Source of the DNA: Salticus scenicus
Lineage: Eukaryota; Arthropoda; Arachnida; Araneae; Salticidae
NCBI GenBank assembly: GCA_963930645.1
Contig: OZ005655.1
Span: forward strand, 135,579,456 to 135,643,455
Length of the DNA: 64,000 nucleotides
Reading direction: 5' to 3'
In this document: positions 10,590-21,923 of the stretch, piece after piece
Numbering within the stretch: the stretch's first letter is position 1
Layout of the letters: each line of letters starts with the position of its first letter
Position numbers and translations under genes: made by a program
Notes under the pieces: generated by a model
Databases searched by the model: none
The model's input: the letters and a program-made list of their open reading frames with translations, nothing else
Told to the model about the DNA's origin: nothing

Positions 10590-11529
10590 CTTTCCACAAG
10601 GTTGAAAAGCGTTAAGGACTTTGGTTTGTCTGTCTGTGTGTCTGTTTGTCTGCGCTCTAATTTCCGTAAATATTCATAGAATTTTTTGAGACTGCTATAT
10701 GTTATTCAAGTTTCGCTATTGAATGTTCCTTATTGAAAATGCAATGAATAATTCTACTGGTTTGTGTACAGGGACACCTGAAAGTATTCCAAAGCATTGT
10801 CTTCTACGAAAGTTATTTTTATAAATTTCATTTTAATAGCTTTACTTTGTAATATGAAATATAAATATGTGAAATTGAAATATGTTATTCAAGTACAGTA
10901 TCGGATGTTTTTTAAAGATAACGGAATACATACCACTACGGGTTTCTGTACAGGAACGCCCGAAAGTATTACAAAATATTGTTTTATACAAAGTATTGCT
11001 TGAAAGATATTTGTATAAATCAAAATTTAATAACTTTACTTTGCACAAATAATAATGAAAATGCGATATGCTATTTATATGCAGAAAAGAATTATTTCTA
11101 TAGAATGTAGTTTGATTAGCGTTAGAATTATAGGGCCACACGAAAAATATTTAGTTACATTAAGGAATTTTATTGGAAATTTGCTGAAATACCATTTTCG
11201 TTTACATTAAGTGTTTTAAACATTTTATAACAATTTTTTTGTGTGAATATGATTTCAATTTTTGCCTCAGTCTGTACGACTGTATATCTTTCTATCTACC
11301 TGCCCCCAGCTTCCGTATATATTTTCAGAATTTTTTAAAAATTATACATATCATTCAAGTTCACTATGGAATGTTTTCTATTTAAAATGGTATTAATAGG
11401 TCCTATAAAGCTGGTGTGTTTACAGGGACACCCAAAAATATGCCAATGCATTGTGTTTTAGTAAAGGCATTTTTATAAACCGCACTTAAAACACTTTATC
11501 CTGCAAAATTCACAAATAAAGTGAAATTT
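10590..11529. repeat. three degenerate copies of an old ~200-300 bp repeat
   Basis: Phrases of the type TTATTCAAGTTTCGCTATTG, then ACAGGGACACCTGAAAGTAT, then CATTGTCTTCTACG recur near 10700-10820, 10890-10990 and 11350-11460, each followed by TTTATAAA...TTTAA...CTTTA. Diverged copies occur at 4410-4740, and a weaker one near 40260-40470. Confidence 0.55.
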
Positions 11530-13561
11530 ATTTTTAATATGCTAAAATAATGCTTAATATGTTACCATGTCCAAGAAAGCTGCTTAGGAATTGAAATGAA
11601 TTCCTCATAGACATACTGTAAGTAAATGTATATTTTTAAAGCTAAATATTCATCGCTTGTTTTTTGTATATTTACACTTTTACGGCTTATTGATTACCGA
11701 AGTCAAGTTTTTATTTTTAACGTTAGGTCTTTGTCTGTGTCTGTTAGAAAAAATTAGAAACATATGATTTCAGGTGATCCAAATGTTGCCTTTTTAAATT
11801 AATACGTTCGTTACTCCAAAAATTGATCAAGACTAATAAGTTTCAAGGAACGTTGCCTGTTTAAGTTGTCTGAAAAATTTTAATGAACTTGTGAATTTAA
11901 AAATAGATTTTGAATTCTATGTAAATGTAAATGCAGTAATGAAACGGGGGGTTTGGGGGTAGCCACTCTCACATATTTGTCAAATAAAGTTGTTCCGAAT
12001 TCTAATTTGAACTGTTTTAACATTGGTTTGCGTAATAGTACTTGCTATCTTACCCCTTAATATCCAATCTGTATTTATAGTATTAAATTTCATTGTAAGA
12101 GAAAGTCGTATTAGTGACACACCAGATTATTAACAGTAATGTTTAGTAAAAATATTGTTATTTATTTCAATATATTTACGATTATCGCTTTTAATAAACG
12201 ATGGTATTCAAAGTTGTGACAATTCCGATACCTGCTTATAAGCATTTAAATATCTCACTGAAATTGAATTTTAATTATAAAACTTAAACTTCTTTTCATT
12301 TTGAAATAGTTTGACTTTTATGCTTAAAATTCAGTTTCAGTGAGGTCTTTAAATAATGACGCGTTAAATATTTTACAAAATCAAATAAAACTAGGATTAT
12401 ATTCGATTGTTTAACGTAGAACTAGATTTGACTGGGAGGATATTGGTGACGGTCTGAGAGCTAACCTTAGTTTTAGTGCAACGATATGCCATCAGAATTT
12501 CAATGCTTAACATAGATATTAATCTCCAGAAACAACTAAATTTCATCTTTATGTCAAATTAGATATGCAGAGTAAGGGATTTATACTATACTAATCCTTG
12601 TAAGTTGAGTGATTAAAAATTAAATACTTCAGGTCACTTCGTATTTAAGATAAATCTTAAAATTCTAATTATATGCTCTAGTTGAAACAATTTGTCTTTC
12701 CACTGTTATAATGAACTTCATGTGCGGTCAGATTAACAATTTTGTGATTCCTTTCATTAGAAACCATTAATCCATTAGCAAATGTGCTGTAATTTTCATA
12801 AAATGTGCAAAATATTAAATTTTCTTGACTAATTTCAAGTTCAGAAATTTGCTTCATTAAAAATTACTTTTTATGGGGACATCAAAGCACCCGCAAGCGC
12901 CGCACATTGCTCTCACTATATACCTCTTAATTTTTAACATGCTTCGATTTAGAAAAAGAAAATATCATAAAAATAAACATCTTCAGGCATTAAATATTTT
13001 AAATTTTTCTAGGATAAAACAAAAAATACTTTTCTGTATTATTTTCTCATGATGTAGAAAATACATTTTATGACACATTAAATATTTGTTTTTAACTCTG
13101 ATATTTTTTACAGAGTAAAAATTGAAGAAAGTAATATATATATATATTTCTCATTCAAAATGGTTTTGCTGCCTCGATCAAGGCTGAAACAATATAAATT
13201 TCTCTGATTAGCAATATTGTTTCACGAAATCAATGCAGCTTTCGCAGCTTTATAAAGTGCATGCCTACTGACTAGTTTTTACTTCTAATTTTAAGTATTT
13301 TTTATCAAATTATTATTTCAGTGGTCCTTTAGTTAATTTCTCTATCATTAAGTTTAATGGTCCTTTTTATTATTGTTATTATTCATGTCGGCGTAAGTAA
13401 TTTAAATTTTTTTTGTCTCTTATTTCTTCTTAATTTGTATTGCAACAATTTTGTGTCAGTCTTACCTATAACTTAAAACCAGTTCTATTTCTGTTGTGTT
13501 GGTATTGTTTTGTATCTATAAATTGCTAAATTTTCAGGTTAAATTTTATTACGATATCTAT

Positions 13562-13634
<73 letters not shown>

Positions 13635-13640
13635 GTATTT
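11530..13640. other. duplicated host segment, block A part 1
   Basis: Long stretches align with 41010-42238 (block B). Matching landmarks include AAAGCTGCTTAGGAATTGAA with AAAGCTGTTCGGGAATTGAA, GAATTCCTCATAGACATA with AAATTCCTCATAGAGATA, TGATCAAGACTAATAAGTTT with TGATCAAGATTGATAAGTTT, and ATGCTTCGATTTAGAAA in both. No gene is seen. The interior (about 11940-12810) has no counterpart that I could see in block B. Confidence 0.6.
13562..13628. repeat. (CA)n(TA)n compound microsatellite
   Basis: About 14 CA units pass directly into about 20 TA units. Confidence 0.95.
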
Positions 13641-13805
13641 TATTTTAATATTGTTATTAAAAAAAATTATGAGTTTTTTTTTTTCAATATAAATACTATG
13701 TTATTGTTTAACTTGAATTTTAATTTTCTTTAAAATAAAAACCACACGAAAAAGGAAAAATGGCAAAGTTTGGGTATGGTTCTCAATAAAAATATCATTC
13801 TTCAA

Positions 13806-14096
13806 CCCCTTAACTGCCCATGGCGTATATATCCGCCACGCCATAACGATACGTTGCTGAAGTAAGGTTCTTTGTGTTACTCTGCTACCACTGAAACCAG
13901 TTTCACGGCTTTCGTACGCAATTAAATGACCATCACAGTGTCTTCGAAGAATTTGTTTACTTCAGAGAAGATGGGGAGGGGGAGGAATCAGCAAAGTAAT
14001 GTATCTGGAACAGTTAACGCATAACTACACGCGTCATTGTGAAAAATTGTGACACTGGGAAGCTAATCTCGTAAATTTTCGTTGGCAGGTAAGAGG
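13806..14096. mobile_element. piggyBac-like MITE, 291 bp
   Basis: Left end CCCCTTAACTGCCCA and right end TTGGCAGGTAAGAGG are imperfect inverted repeats (about 12/15). TTAA follows at 14097-14100, and the left flank is TCAA, a one-base-decayed TTAA. A palindrome GGCGTATATATCCGCC lies just inside the left end. Block B has the uninterrupted site (near 48935, reading through TTACTTAAAATATAAAAA), which supports insertion into a single TTAA. Base composition is less AT-rich than the flanks. Confidence 0.7.
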
Positions 14097-15554
14097 TTAA
14101 TTAACATATAAAAATATATTATTAAAAAATTATTATTCAAGAAAGAAAATTTTAAAGTATAACTTTAAAGTTATGAATTCCGTTTAATTTCATGAACACT
14201 TTAAATTAATGTTTAAATATAGGTAACTTTTGTTTTCTTCCAAAAAATTGTATGCATACGTGTATACTGTTTCACACAGAATATACATTTTGTTTCTGAT
14301 TAAAACTTAAGGGTTATATACACACGTTTGTAACATTTAGGCTTGTGTACTAATCAAATTCAATTCTTTTCCCAATTTCATTATTATATTATTGAAATAC
14401 TAATTATATATCCTTCTATTACACGCATCACAAATTTGTGTTTTATAACAGCTTACTGCAGGAAATGAAATTCTAGATATAAATGAAGGTGAAACGCCCT
14501 CTTCTGAGATTACTCTCAGGGGAACATCCATTTCTCATTACTGCAACTGAAGCTATCACGCTATGATAATTACGGAACTAGATTTAGGAAATATATACTT
14601 AAAAATAGTCGTTTTGTATCTGCTATTTGATCAAGTGTAGCAACATTTCAAAATGGAAGTCGAAAAGTTATTAAGGATAGACCAGATGTTATAGCTTGAA
14701 ACAGAAATAAATGTGAAATGTTCTTTTAGATATATTTATCAGATCTGCACATGATTTATGTATTTAATTATATGTTTTGAGTAGATCGAATATTAAATGT
14801 GGAAATTCTATTGTTTAAGAATTACGGTTACCGCAATCCTTCTACTGATAGATTTTTTTTTTCTAAATATTGTTTTGATGAAAAACAATGTCTGAAAAAT
14901 CTAAGTTTTGTAAACTATATATGTATGTATATTGTACATTTTAGAATTCTGTAAATTGTGATCGAAAATGATTTAAATCCTTTATCTTCTCTCTATATAT
15001 GAAGCTAATTGTTTGTCTGTCGGGATTTTTGCTCGCTATACAAAGCTACGGCGTTCAATCGATCGCTATGAAAAATGATATACTTATTAATTAGTACAAA
15101 ATCTAGCTAACGCCTTATTTTTAAGTTCATTCGTATGATTGGATAAGAAGATATTACATAAAAACCGTATTTTAACTTTAAAATATTTAGAAAGTATGAA
15201 AATTTTATTAAAAAATAAAAGAATAAAATATACGTTTATTATTTTATTTTTCTGTAAATGAAATATTTTTACTTTCATAATTTAACATGAACAATAGTAA
15301 AAATTAGAAAAAGAAAATTAGTTATGCTACAAAAATGTTTACATATTTAATCAGGAATTCGCGTGTAAACAAATATCTTCTTAGGGATATTTGCAATTAA
15401 CTTGAAACTTTTAATAATTATATAAGAATTTGTGTTTTCTACAGTAAAGCAAAATACTTCGTTTTTATTGATACTTTATGTTTAACTTACGGATTTCTTT
15501 TTCTAGGTTCGAATCTTAATTTTAAATAGTTATAATTCGGATTTTATTATTATT
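14097..15554. other. duplicated host segment, block A part 2
   Basis: Aligns with 48950-50110 (block B) and 55430-56060 (block C). The best-conserved stretch is 14400-14720, containing CACGCATCACAAATTTGTGT, GGAAATGAAATTCTAGAT, GAAACGCCCTCTTCTG and AGATTACTCTCAGGGGAACAT. From about 14985 a separate repeat begins (CTCTATATATGAAGCTAATT) that block B lacks. No intact gene. Confidence 0.65.
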
Positions 15555-15661
15555 ACTAGCGAGCTTCGCCCGTTAGCGGGTCAGTATTTTCAAATGAATC
15601 ACTATAATTAATGAATCACTAACAGTAACTTTTAGTCCTAAGAAAAGAAATTTAAAAAAAA

Positions 15662-16420
15662 AATCATTTCTGATCGGGTAAAATGTCGTCCCGGGTCCCC
15701 ACTGCCTTCGGCAGCGCAATCCCGTGCGTGCTGCGCGTGCACAAGTTAAGGGATACACGCGCTGCGCGCGCATATTCCTTCCCTGACCCTTCGTGCCCCC
15801 TCCCCCCACAAAAAATCATTTCTGATCGGGTAAAAACTCACACCGGGTACCCACTGCCTTCGGCAGCGCAGACCCATGCGCGCTGCGAGCGCACGTGTGA
15901 AGGTATACGTGCGCTGCCCGCAAATATTTCTTCTCAAATAAAATTTTTATTCTTATGAAAAGAAAAGAAAAAAAAATCATTTCTCATGGGGTACAAAGTC
16001 GGACCGGGTCCCCACTGCTTTCGGCAGCGCAGTCTCGTGCGCGCTGCGCGCGCACAAGTTAAAGTATACACGCGCTGCACGCCCGCATTCCTTCCCTGAC
16101 ACTTCGTGCCCCCTAAAAAAATCATTTCTGATCGGGTAAAAAATCCCACCGGGTGCCCACTGCCTTCGGCAGTGCAGACCCATGCGCGCTGCGCGCGCAC
16201 GTGTGAAGGTATACGCACGCTGCGCGCACGTATTCCTTCTCAAATCAAATTTTTATTCTTAAGAAAAGAAAATTAAAAAAAATATTTCTCATCGGTTAAA
16301 AATCGGACCGGGTCCCCACTGCCTTAGGCAGTGCAGTCCCGTGCGCGCTGCGCGCGCGCAAGTTAGGGGTTACGCGCGCGGTGCACGCATATTTCTTCCC
16401 CACCCTTTCAACCCCTTCTA
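15662..16420. repeat. GC-rich ABABA tandem array, five ~155 bp units
   Basis: The marker ATCATTTCTGATCGGGTAAA (or close variant) starts near 15663, 15815, 15976, 16121 and 16281. Each unit then has an ACCGGGTNCCCACTGCC block, a CTGCCTTCGGCAG hairpin, and CGCGCTGCGCGCGC palindromes. Units 1, 3 and 5 end in an ACAAGTTAA...CCTTCCCTGACCC type; units 2 and 4 end in an ACGTGTGAAGGTATAC...TCTCAAATAAAATTTTTATTC type. The higher-order period is therefore a dimer of about 305-313 bp. Overlapping frames on both strands are shadows of the repeat. Confidence 0.9.
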
Positions 16421-16429
16421 ATTAACCTA

Positions 16430-17545
16430 CGTATACCAATTTTGAGCGGTCTTACTCAATTAGCTGAGATGCAAAAGAAAACGTAATCAGGACACCTCAA
16501 AACGTGTAAATCTGGTGAAAACTTTCGATAATTTAAAAGAACTTTAAAATGTCTTTCGAATGATGTATTAAAAATAATTTAATCATGATTAGAAATTGAA
16601 ATATTGAAATTTGAAAATATTACAGCGCCATCTGGCGGTAGAAATTTCTATATTCCACTGTTGGATCCCAAATCAACAAAGCTTTCTAATGATATATTAC
16701 TTATAAAATTATTTTAATTAGTAGTTGAGATACAAAAGAAAACTGATTCAGGAGACCTCAAAACGTGTAAATCTGGTGAAATCTTAAATTCCATTTTCTG
16801 TAATGTAAAAGTACTTTAAAATGTGTATCGAATGACGCATTAAAAAAATTTAATCATGATTAGAAATTAAAATATTGTAATTTAAAAATATTACAGGGCC
16901 ATCTGGCTGTAGAAATTTCTATAATCTACTGTTCGATTCCAACTCAACAAAGCTTTCAAATGATGCATTACTTATGAAATTTTTTTAATTAGTAACTGAG
17001 ACAAAAGAGAAACCCATTCAGGACACCTCAAAACGTTTAAATCAGGAGAAATGTCGAAATATCGAATTTTTGTAATCTACTATTCTATTCCAAATTAACA
17101 AATCTTTCAAATGATGTATTACTTATGAAATTATTTTAATTAGCAGCTGAGATACAAAAGAAAACCCATTCAGGACACCTCAAAACGTGTAAATTAAGTG
17201 AAATCTCTTATTCCACATTCGACACTTTAATTAGTAGCTGATATACAAAAGATAACCCATTCAGGAGACCTCAAAACGTGTAAATAAGCTGAAATCTCGA
17301 ATTCCACTATTGCAATGCAAAAGAAAACCTGATCAGGAGACCTCAAAACGTGTAAATCGGGTGAAATCTCGGATTCCCCTTTCGATAATGTAACTGTACT
17401 TTAAAATGTATATCGAATGACACATTAAAAAAAAAAATTAAACATAATTAGAATTTTAAATATTGAAATTTTAAATTATTACAGCGCCATGACACCTCAA
17501 AACGTGTAAGTCAGGTGAAATTTCGAATTCCATTATCTACGGTTG
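16430..17545. repeat. decayed tandem repeat series (~265 bp and shorter)
   Basis: ACCTCAAAACGTGTAAAT (or close variant) occurs near 16494, 16760, 17025, 17178, 17268, 17340 and 17490. The first three are about 265 bp apart and share GAGATACAAAAGAAAAC, TTACAGCGCCATCTGGC and TTTCTATATTCCAC blocks. Later copies are shortened by deletion. Confidence 0.75.
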
Positions 17546-18143
17546 TCGGTTAATGGAAGTAAATAGAAAAAGAAATATTTTTACCCTAAGTGTATTTGTG
17601 TCGTTTTGAAATTGGTATCCTCTTTCGACAGATAAAATGTCAGGCGTGTAAAGATAAAATTTAATTTGCAATTAAAATGTAAATCTTTTGTTTATTGACC
17701 AAAATCGATGAAATTTGAACTGCAAGTTTGTTTCGTGGTGTTAAGATTGTATACTAATTGAAATGTGCGAATTTTGAAAAATTGAAGAAAATAGAAAATT
17801 GCAATTTTTAATCGCAGTACAAAAACACGTGACCTCATTAAAAACCAGATGTTTTTCTTTCCGTTCAAGATCGTCTGCCAAGTTAAAATGCTTGTGATTT
17901 GTTGCCACCATTTTTTTTTTAGTTTAGTTAATTTAAAAAAATCTAATTGTCCGATCGATAAGCTGTTTACACCATCGGATTGAGAAAAAAAAAGCCCTTT
18001 CCAATGGCATCTTGTTTGTAACAATACGACTGATATTTCTAATTAATTTTTCAGTTTTTCCGTAAAAATGTCGCTTTTTAAGCATTTAATCATGAATTCT
18101 GGGTCATTTTTCGGTAGACATGGGTGGACATTTTAATTAATTT

Positions 18144-18252
18144 CTCCGCTAATTAGGGTCGCATCGCTTAGCTAATTATCGCGATGACGAGATGGAGAAA
18201 TTCTGCGTCTGTCGACACTGGTTTCGAGGCGATGCGACCATTAGCGCCGGAG
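18144..18252. other. long imperfect hairpin near element 3' end
   Basis: CTCCGCTAATTAGGGTCG followed by CATCGC (18144-18167) pairs with GCGATGCGACC-ATTAGCGCCGGAG (18229-18252). The inner 11 bp are perfect and the outer part is interrupted by one small bulge. The loop is about 61 nt. It sits just upstream of the (GACA)n tract, as terminal structures do in some non-autonomous elements. Confidence 0.7.
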
Positions 18253-18278
18253 CTTTAGCGATGACAAGGCATTTCTCA

Positions 18279-18290
18279 CAGACAGACAGG

Positions 18291-18326
<36 letters not shown>
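18279..18326. repeat. (GACA)n microsatellite
   Basis: About eleven GACA-type units with two interruptions. Confidence 0.95.
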
Positions 18327-18350
18327 TGTGCACAGATTTTAATAATATAA

Positions 18351-19020
18351 GGAGATTATTATTATTATTATTATTATTTTGGTGGCTATGATAAAAATGT
18401 AAGGTTTTTTTTTTTTTTTCTTTGGAACTGTTTTAGTATCAGACCCCTTTGGAAAATTTTCAAATGTGGAACCGAAGTAGCTCGGACGTTTCTCGCCAAG
18501 ACATTTAGCTACGCAATTGAATTAGTCATTTCAATTCAACTCAAAATTGCCAAAAATATTTAATGTCGCCAAGGGGATCCCTGTAACCGTACCTTATCCC
18601 CCACTAACTGTGCCTTACGTATTTCTTAATTTGTAGTGTTTTCTGTTAAAAACATCGAGAAATGTTTCATTCATTTCTTTCTCCATTTTACACCTTTGGT
18701 CAGCTCTTTTATTAATTTAAAAATTCTATAAACACTACTTCAAACTAGACAATGGCGGGTAAACCTGCTAATAACGCATAAAGTTAAAAGCAAGAATTCT
18801 GATCTATTTAAAAATTTCGATAATTTTAATTTAGTTCATTTTAATCAATTAATTTTATTTACATTAAAATCTAAAAATTCAGTAGCAGATCCTTGGTTAT
18901 CGTTTAGATTCGAAAATTTGTAAGTAAAAATATATACTAAATAAAAATTTTGAGAAAATCAATTTATTTGAAGAAATTTTTTGCATCACGTATTTTAATG
19001 ATATTCTAATTTATAAGTAA
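18351..19020. other. (TTA)n tract and duplicated host segment, block A part 3
   Basis: (TTA)n at about 18355-18379. From about 18800 the sequence aligns with 50130-50310 (shared ATCGTTTAGATT / ACCGTTTAGATT, then TTTGCATCACGTATTTTAAT / TTAGCATCATGTGTTTTAAT). No gene is seen. Confidence 0.6.
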
Positions 19021-20424
19021 ACTAGCAGGCAACGCCCGCTTCGCTGGTCCCTATTTTTAAATGAATCACTCTAATTACTGAATTCTCAAAATTGCATTCA
19101 TTTTTATCACGTGAAAAGAAAAAAGAAACAAAATCTGATTAGGAAAAATGTCGCACCGGGTTCTCACTGCCTTCGGAAAAAATTCTCAAAATGCTCTAAC
19201 TCTTATTTCTATTATTTTCCCCCTTCGCCCCCCCCCCTCCCGTCTATCCTAATAATTTTACAAATTCGAAAATATCCGCAATCGATTTGTAGGTATCAAA
19301 AACCACTATGCACCAGTTTTGAACTATCTATCTCTATTTTTAATTTTTTGGCCCCTCCGTTCCCCCCCGGTTCGCCCCTCCCAATAATTTAAAAAATTCG
19401 AAAATATCCGCAATCGATTTGTAGGTATCGAAAACATCTATGTACCAATTTTGAATGATCTAATTCTATTTTACTTTTTTGGCCCTTCCGCCCCCCCCAC
19501 CTTCCCGGCCCTCCTAATAACTTTACACTTTCGAAAATATCCCCATTCGACTTGCAGGCCTCTAAAACCTATCTTTACCAATTTTGAACGGCCTAACTGT
19601 ATTTCTATTTGTTTTTGCCCATAGCCCCCCCTTACCGCTCCACCCCCCTTCCCGCCCCACCTAATAATTTTACAACTTCGAAAATATCCGCAATAGATTT
19701 GTACGTATCAAAAACCTCTATGAAAACCTCTATATACCAATTTTGAACGATCTAACTCTATTTTTATTTTTTGCCCCCCCTCCCCTCTCCCCTCTCCCCC
19801 TTCCTTCCCCTCCTAATAACTTTACACAATCGAAAATATCCTCCTTTGACTTGCAGGCCTCTAAAACCTATCTGTATCAATTTTGAACGCCCTAACTGTA
19901 TTTCTATTTGTTTTTGCCCCATAGCACCCCGCCCCCCCCCCCCTGCTGCCCCACCTGGGGACTGAATTTCTAAAATTCCAGAAATTGGTTTTTAGATATT
20001 TTCATTAGCTATATTTTAGAGCAAAAATTTCACATATATCTATTTTTTTGTTTCAGATATATAGGATTATGCGAAATCACGTTTTACGCATGTAAAATCA
20101 CGTTTTGCCCCCCCGCCTCCCTTGGGGACCGAATTTTGAATATTCCAGAAATTGGTTTTTAGAAATTTGTATTAGCTATATTTTAAAGCAAAAATTTTAC
20201 GGATATCTGCTTTTTTGTTTGAGATATGAAGGATTTTGTGAAATTACGTTTTGCCCCCCTCCCCACCTTGGGGGGCGAATTTTGTAAAATCGCTTCTTAG
20301 TGGATGCCTACGTCATAGAAAGAACATTGTCACGAAATTTCATGCTTCTAGGTCCAGGGGTTTGGTCTGGGAGTTGATAGATCACCCCCTCACTCACTCA
20401 GGAAGTGTTCTTTTATATATATAG
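19021..20424 (+). mobile_element. composite non-autonomous element with pyrimidine-rich tandem repeats
   Basis: Starts AACTAGCAGGCAACGCCCGC and ends GGAAGTGTTCTTTTATATAT followed by ATAG. Block B (about 50310) reads through the insertion point without it (AATAAGATAAATTTATATGT), giving an empty-site comparison. It contains two tandem arrays (19205-19970 and about 19965-20285) and a terminal region with TCACGAAATTTCATGCTTCT. Short C/P-rich frames are low-complexity shadows. I cannot assign a class; similar start motifs recur elsewhere in the window. Confidence 0.6.
19205..20285. repeat. two internal tandem arrays
   Basis: Array 1: CGAAAATATCC recurs near 19266, 19399, 19532, 19679 and 19831 (spacing 133-152), each with a preceding C-rich tract and a following CAATTTTGAACG-type block. 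Array 2: two units of about 150 bp, each running from GGGGAC-GAATTT through CCAGAAATTGGTTTTTAGA, TTAGCTATATTTTA and TTTTTTTGTTT to AATYACGTTTTGCCCCCC. Confidence 0.8.
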
Positions 20425-20867
20425 ATTTATATGTTTGTAGATAGTTTAGTAATATTATGCCAAGACTTTTTGTAGTAAAAAAATTAAGATCAATTGAATA
20501 AGCAAAAATTTTAGACCTTGAAGACTGTAATCTTTGAAGCCTTTCTAAAAATCCTCGCCGCTATTAATTTGATTTTCTTAGAATACCAGGAAAGAATCCA
20601 AATTCCTGGACCAACTAGCGAAACTTTCAATACAATCTGATCTGCCTCATTTCTCAGATACTGATGGATTGCAATATACTTTATGAATTGCAATTTATAT
20701 ATATATATATATATATATTAATATTATACCTGAAAATTGCATGAAACTAAGATTAATAAAATGCCGTTTTATTAAATCCATAAAACATATAAATTCAAAA
20801 TATATATATATATATATATTTGTATAAATTTTAAGCGCATAATTTATTTTTTGTTTGTTTCCGGTGG

Positions 20868-21340
20868 CGTGGTACTCACGAACAAAGAGGTTATAAGATC
20901 ATAGAGATGACCTTAAAAACGGGTATGAAATGTGAAGCCTTTATTGCTAAAAATTAAATGCCCAAATGTAGCCCAAACATGTGGGCGTGGTCCTCAAGCA
21001 TAATGATTTTTAAAAGATTGGGCTACTCTCGTTGTCAGTGTTTCCAGATCAGGAATATATTTTTATTCAATAATTACCAATAATTTTGATATGTGGTAGT
21101 TGATATCCATAATAGAATGTCAATCTTCAAAGTGATTACGCAGTCGTTACAATTAAAAATCATTAGTGATTATTGAAAAAAAAAATCCGCCAGATCTGAC
21201 AACACTGCTCATTGCTCCCACTAGTGCAAATATTTTTGCTACATTTTAACTGGTTTTTAGGGCTGCACTACAGTATTCAAGCAGAGGAATTTTGTTTTAT
21301 TTCTATAATCTTCTAACCTCTTTTTGTTCGCGAGTGTTCA
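20868..21340. mobile_element. non-autonomous element with ~30 bp inverted ends
   Basis: CACGAACAAAGAGGTTATAA near the left end is inverted at the right end (21304-21336, ATCTTCTAACCTCTTTTTGT then TCGCGAG), with a few mismatches. No coding capacity. It interrupts a segment that is continuous in block C, supporting insertion. Target duplication unclear. Confidence 0.5.
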
Positions 21341-21344
21341 TTGA

Positions 21345-21480
21345 CCGGGGAATCGCCGAACTGATGGCCATCTGTCAAAGAGCGCCAAATGGGCGTCCTT
21401 TGCTACCTGTAACTGAAACACGGCTTATTCGGAATTCGAACTAAGACCGCACTGAGTGAGAGCCAGGAAAGCTAAATACC
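21345..21480 (-). repeat. possible tRNA-derived SINE fragment
   Basis: On the minus strand there is a B-box-like AGTTCGAATTCC preceded by CTGGCTCTCACTCAGTGCGG. Base composition is higher in GC than the surroundings. No A-rich tail can be assigned. Weak. Confidence 0.25.
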
Positions 21481-21923
21481 AGTAGCTTTTAAATTTAAAT
21501 ATGAAAATTTAATTTATGTGTATATTATCTCTTTCTTGTGAACTGGTAAATTTCAAGGAATGTACAGCAAAAAATGTAGTTAAAAAGTTTTGATTACTTA
21601 AAATTATTTAAAAAAAAAACCGGATAAATACCTTTTAATTAAACACCATAAAGTACAAATGTCTCTTAAATATTGTATCGAAATGAAATAATATTATGGC
21701 TCTTCCTCTGGTTAAAAGTTTAGATACGATTGCAGAATCATAGCGGCAACGCACAGAACCAATAACAATATACAGAGGCTAAACATGTCTGTATAAAGCA
21801 CTAGAGCTCTGTTGTCGAAAAGCAAGAAGTAAAAAGTTTTGTTTGTATACACAGTGGATAAAAAAAAAAAGTAATAAAAATGAATCGTGCAACCTTTTTT
21901 TTTTTTTTTTTTTTTTTTGTTAA

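Larger units (their letters stand above)
15555..18350 (+). mobile_element. composite non-autonomous repeat element
   Basis: Begins ACTAGCGAGCTTCGCCCG, resembling other element starts in the window (19021 AACTAGCAGGCAACGCCCGC, 36335 AACTAGCAGGCTTCGCC, 31989 ACTAGAGGGCTCTGCC). It contains in order a GC-rich ABABA tandem array, a ~265 bp decayed repeat series carrying ACCTCAAAACGTGTAAAT, a long hairpin (18144-18252), a (GACA)n tract and a terminal TTTTAATAATATAAGGAGAT. No coding sequence is convincing. Boundaries are inferred from the shared start motif and from the gap relative to block B. The class is unknown. Confidence 0.5.
20425..21923. other. duplicated host segment, block A part 4
   Basis: 20425-20500 aligns with 50310-50390. 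20570-20800 and 21480-21800 align with 56060-56580 in block C (shared TTCCTGGACCAACTAGCGAA / TTCCTAGGTCAACTAGCGAA and CATATTATCTCTTTCTTGT). A foldback insertion (20868-21340) separates the two parts. 21896-21918 is poly(T). Confidence 0.6.

Noticed and set aside
15573..16243. Four overlapping 60-95 codon frames rich in Arg/Ala/Cys (for example CARAARTGLRCRRQW)
   Set aside because: They recur because they are translations of the GC-rich tandem repeat in several frames and strands. No start context, no domain, and they overlap on both strands.
19111..20287. Proline/cysteine-rich short frames
   Set aside because: They translate C-rich tandem repeat tracts; low complexity and no motif.
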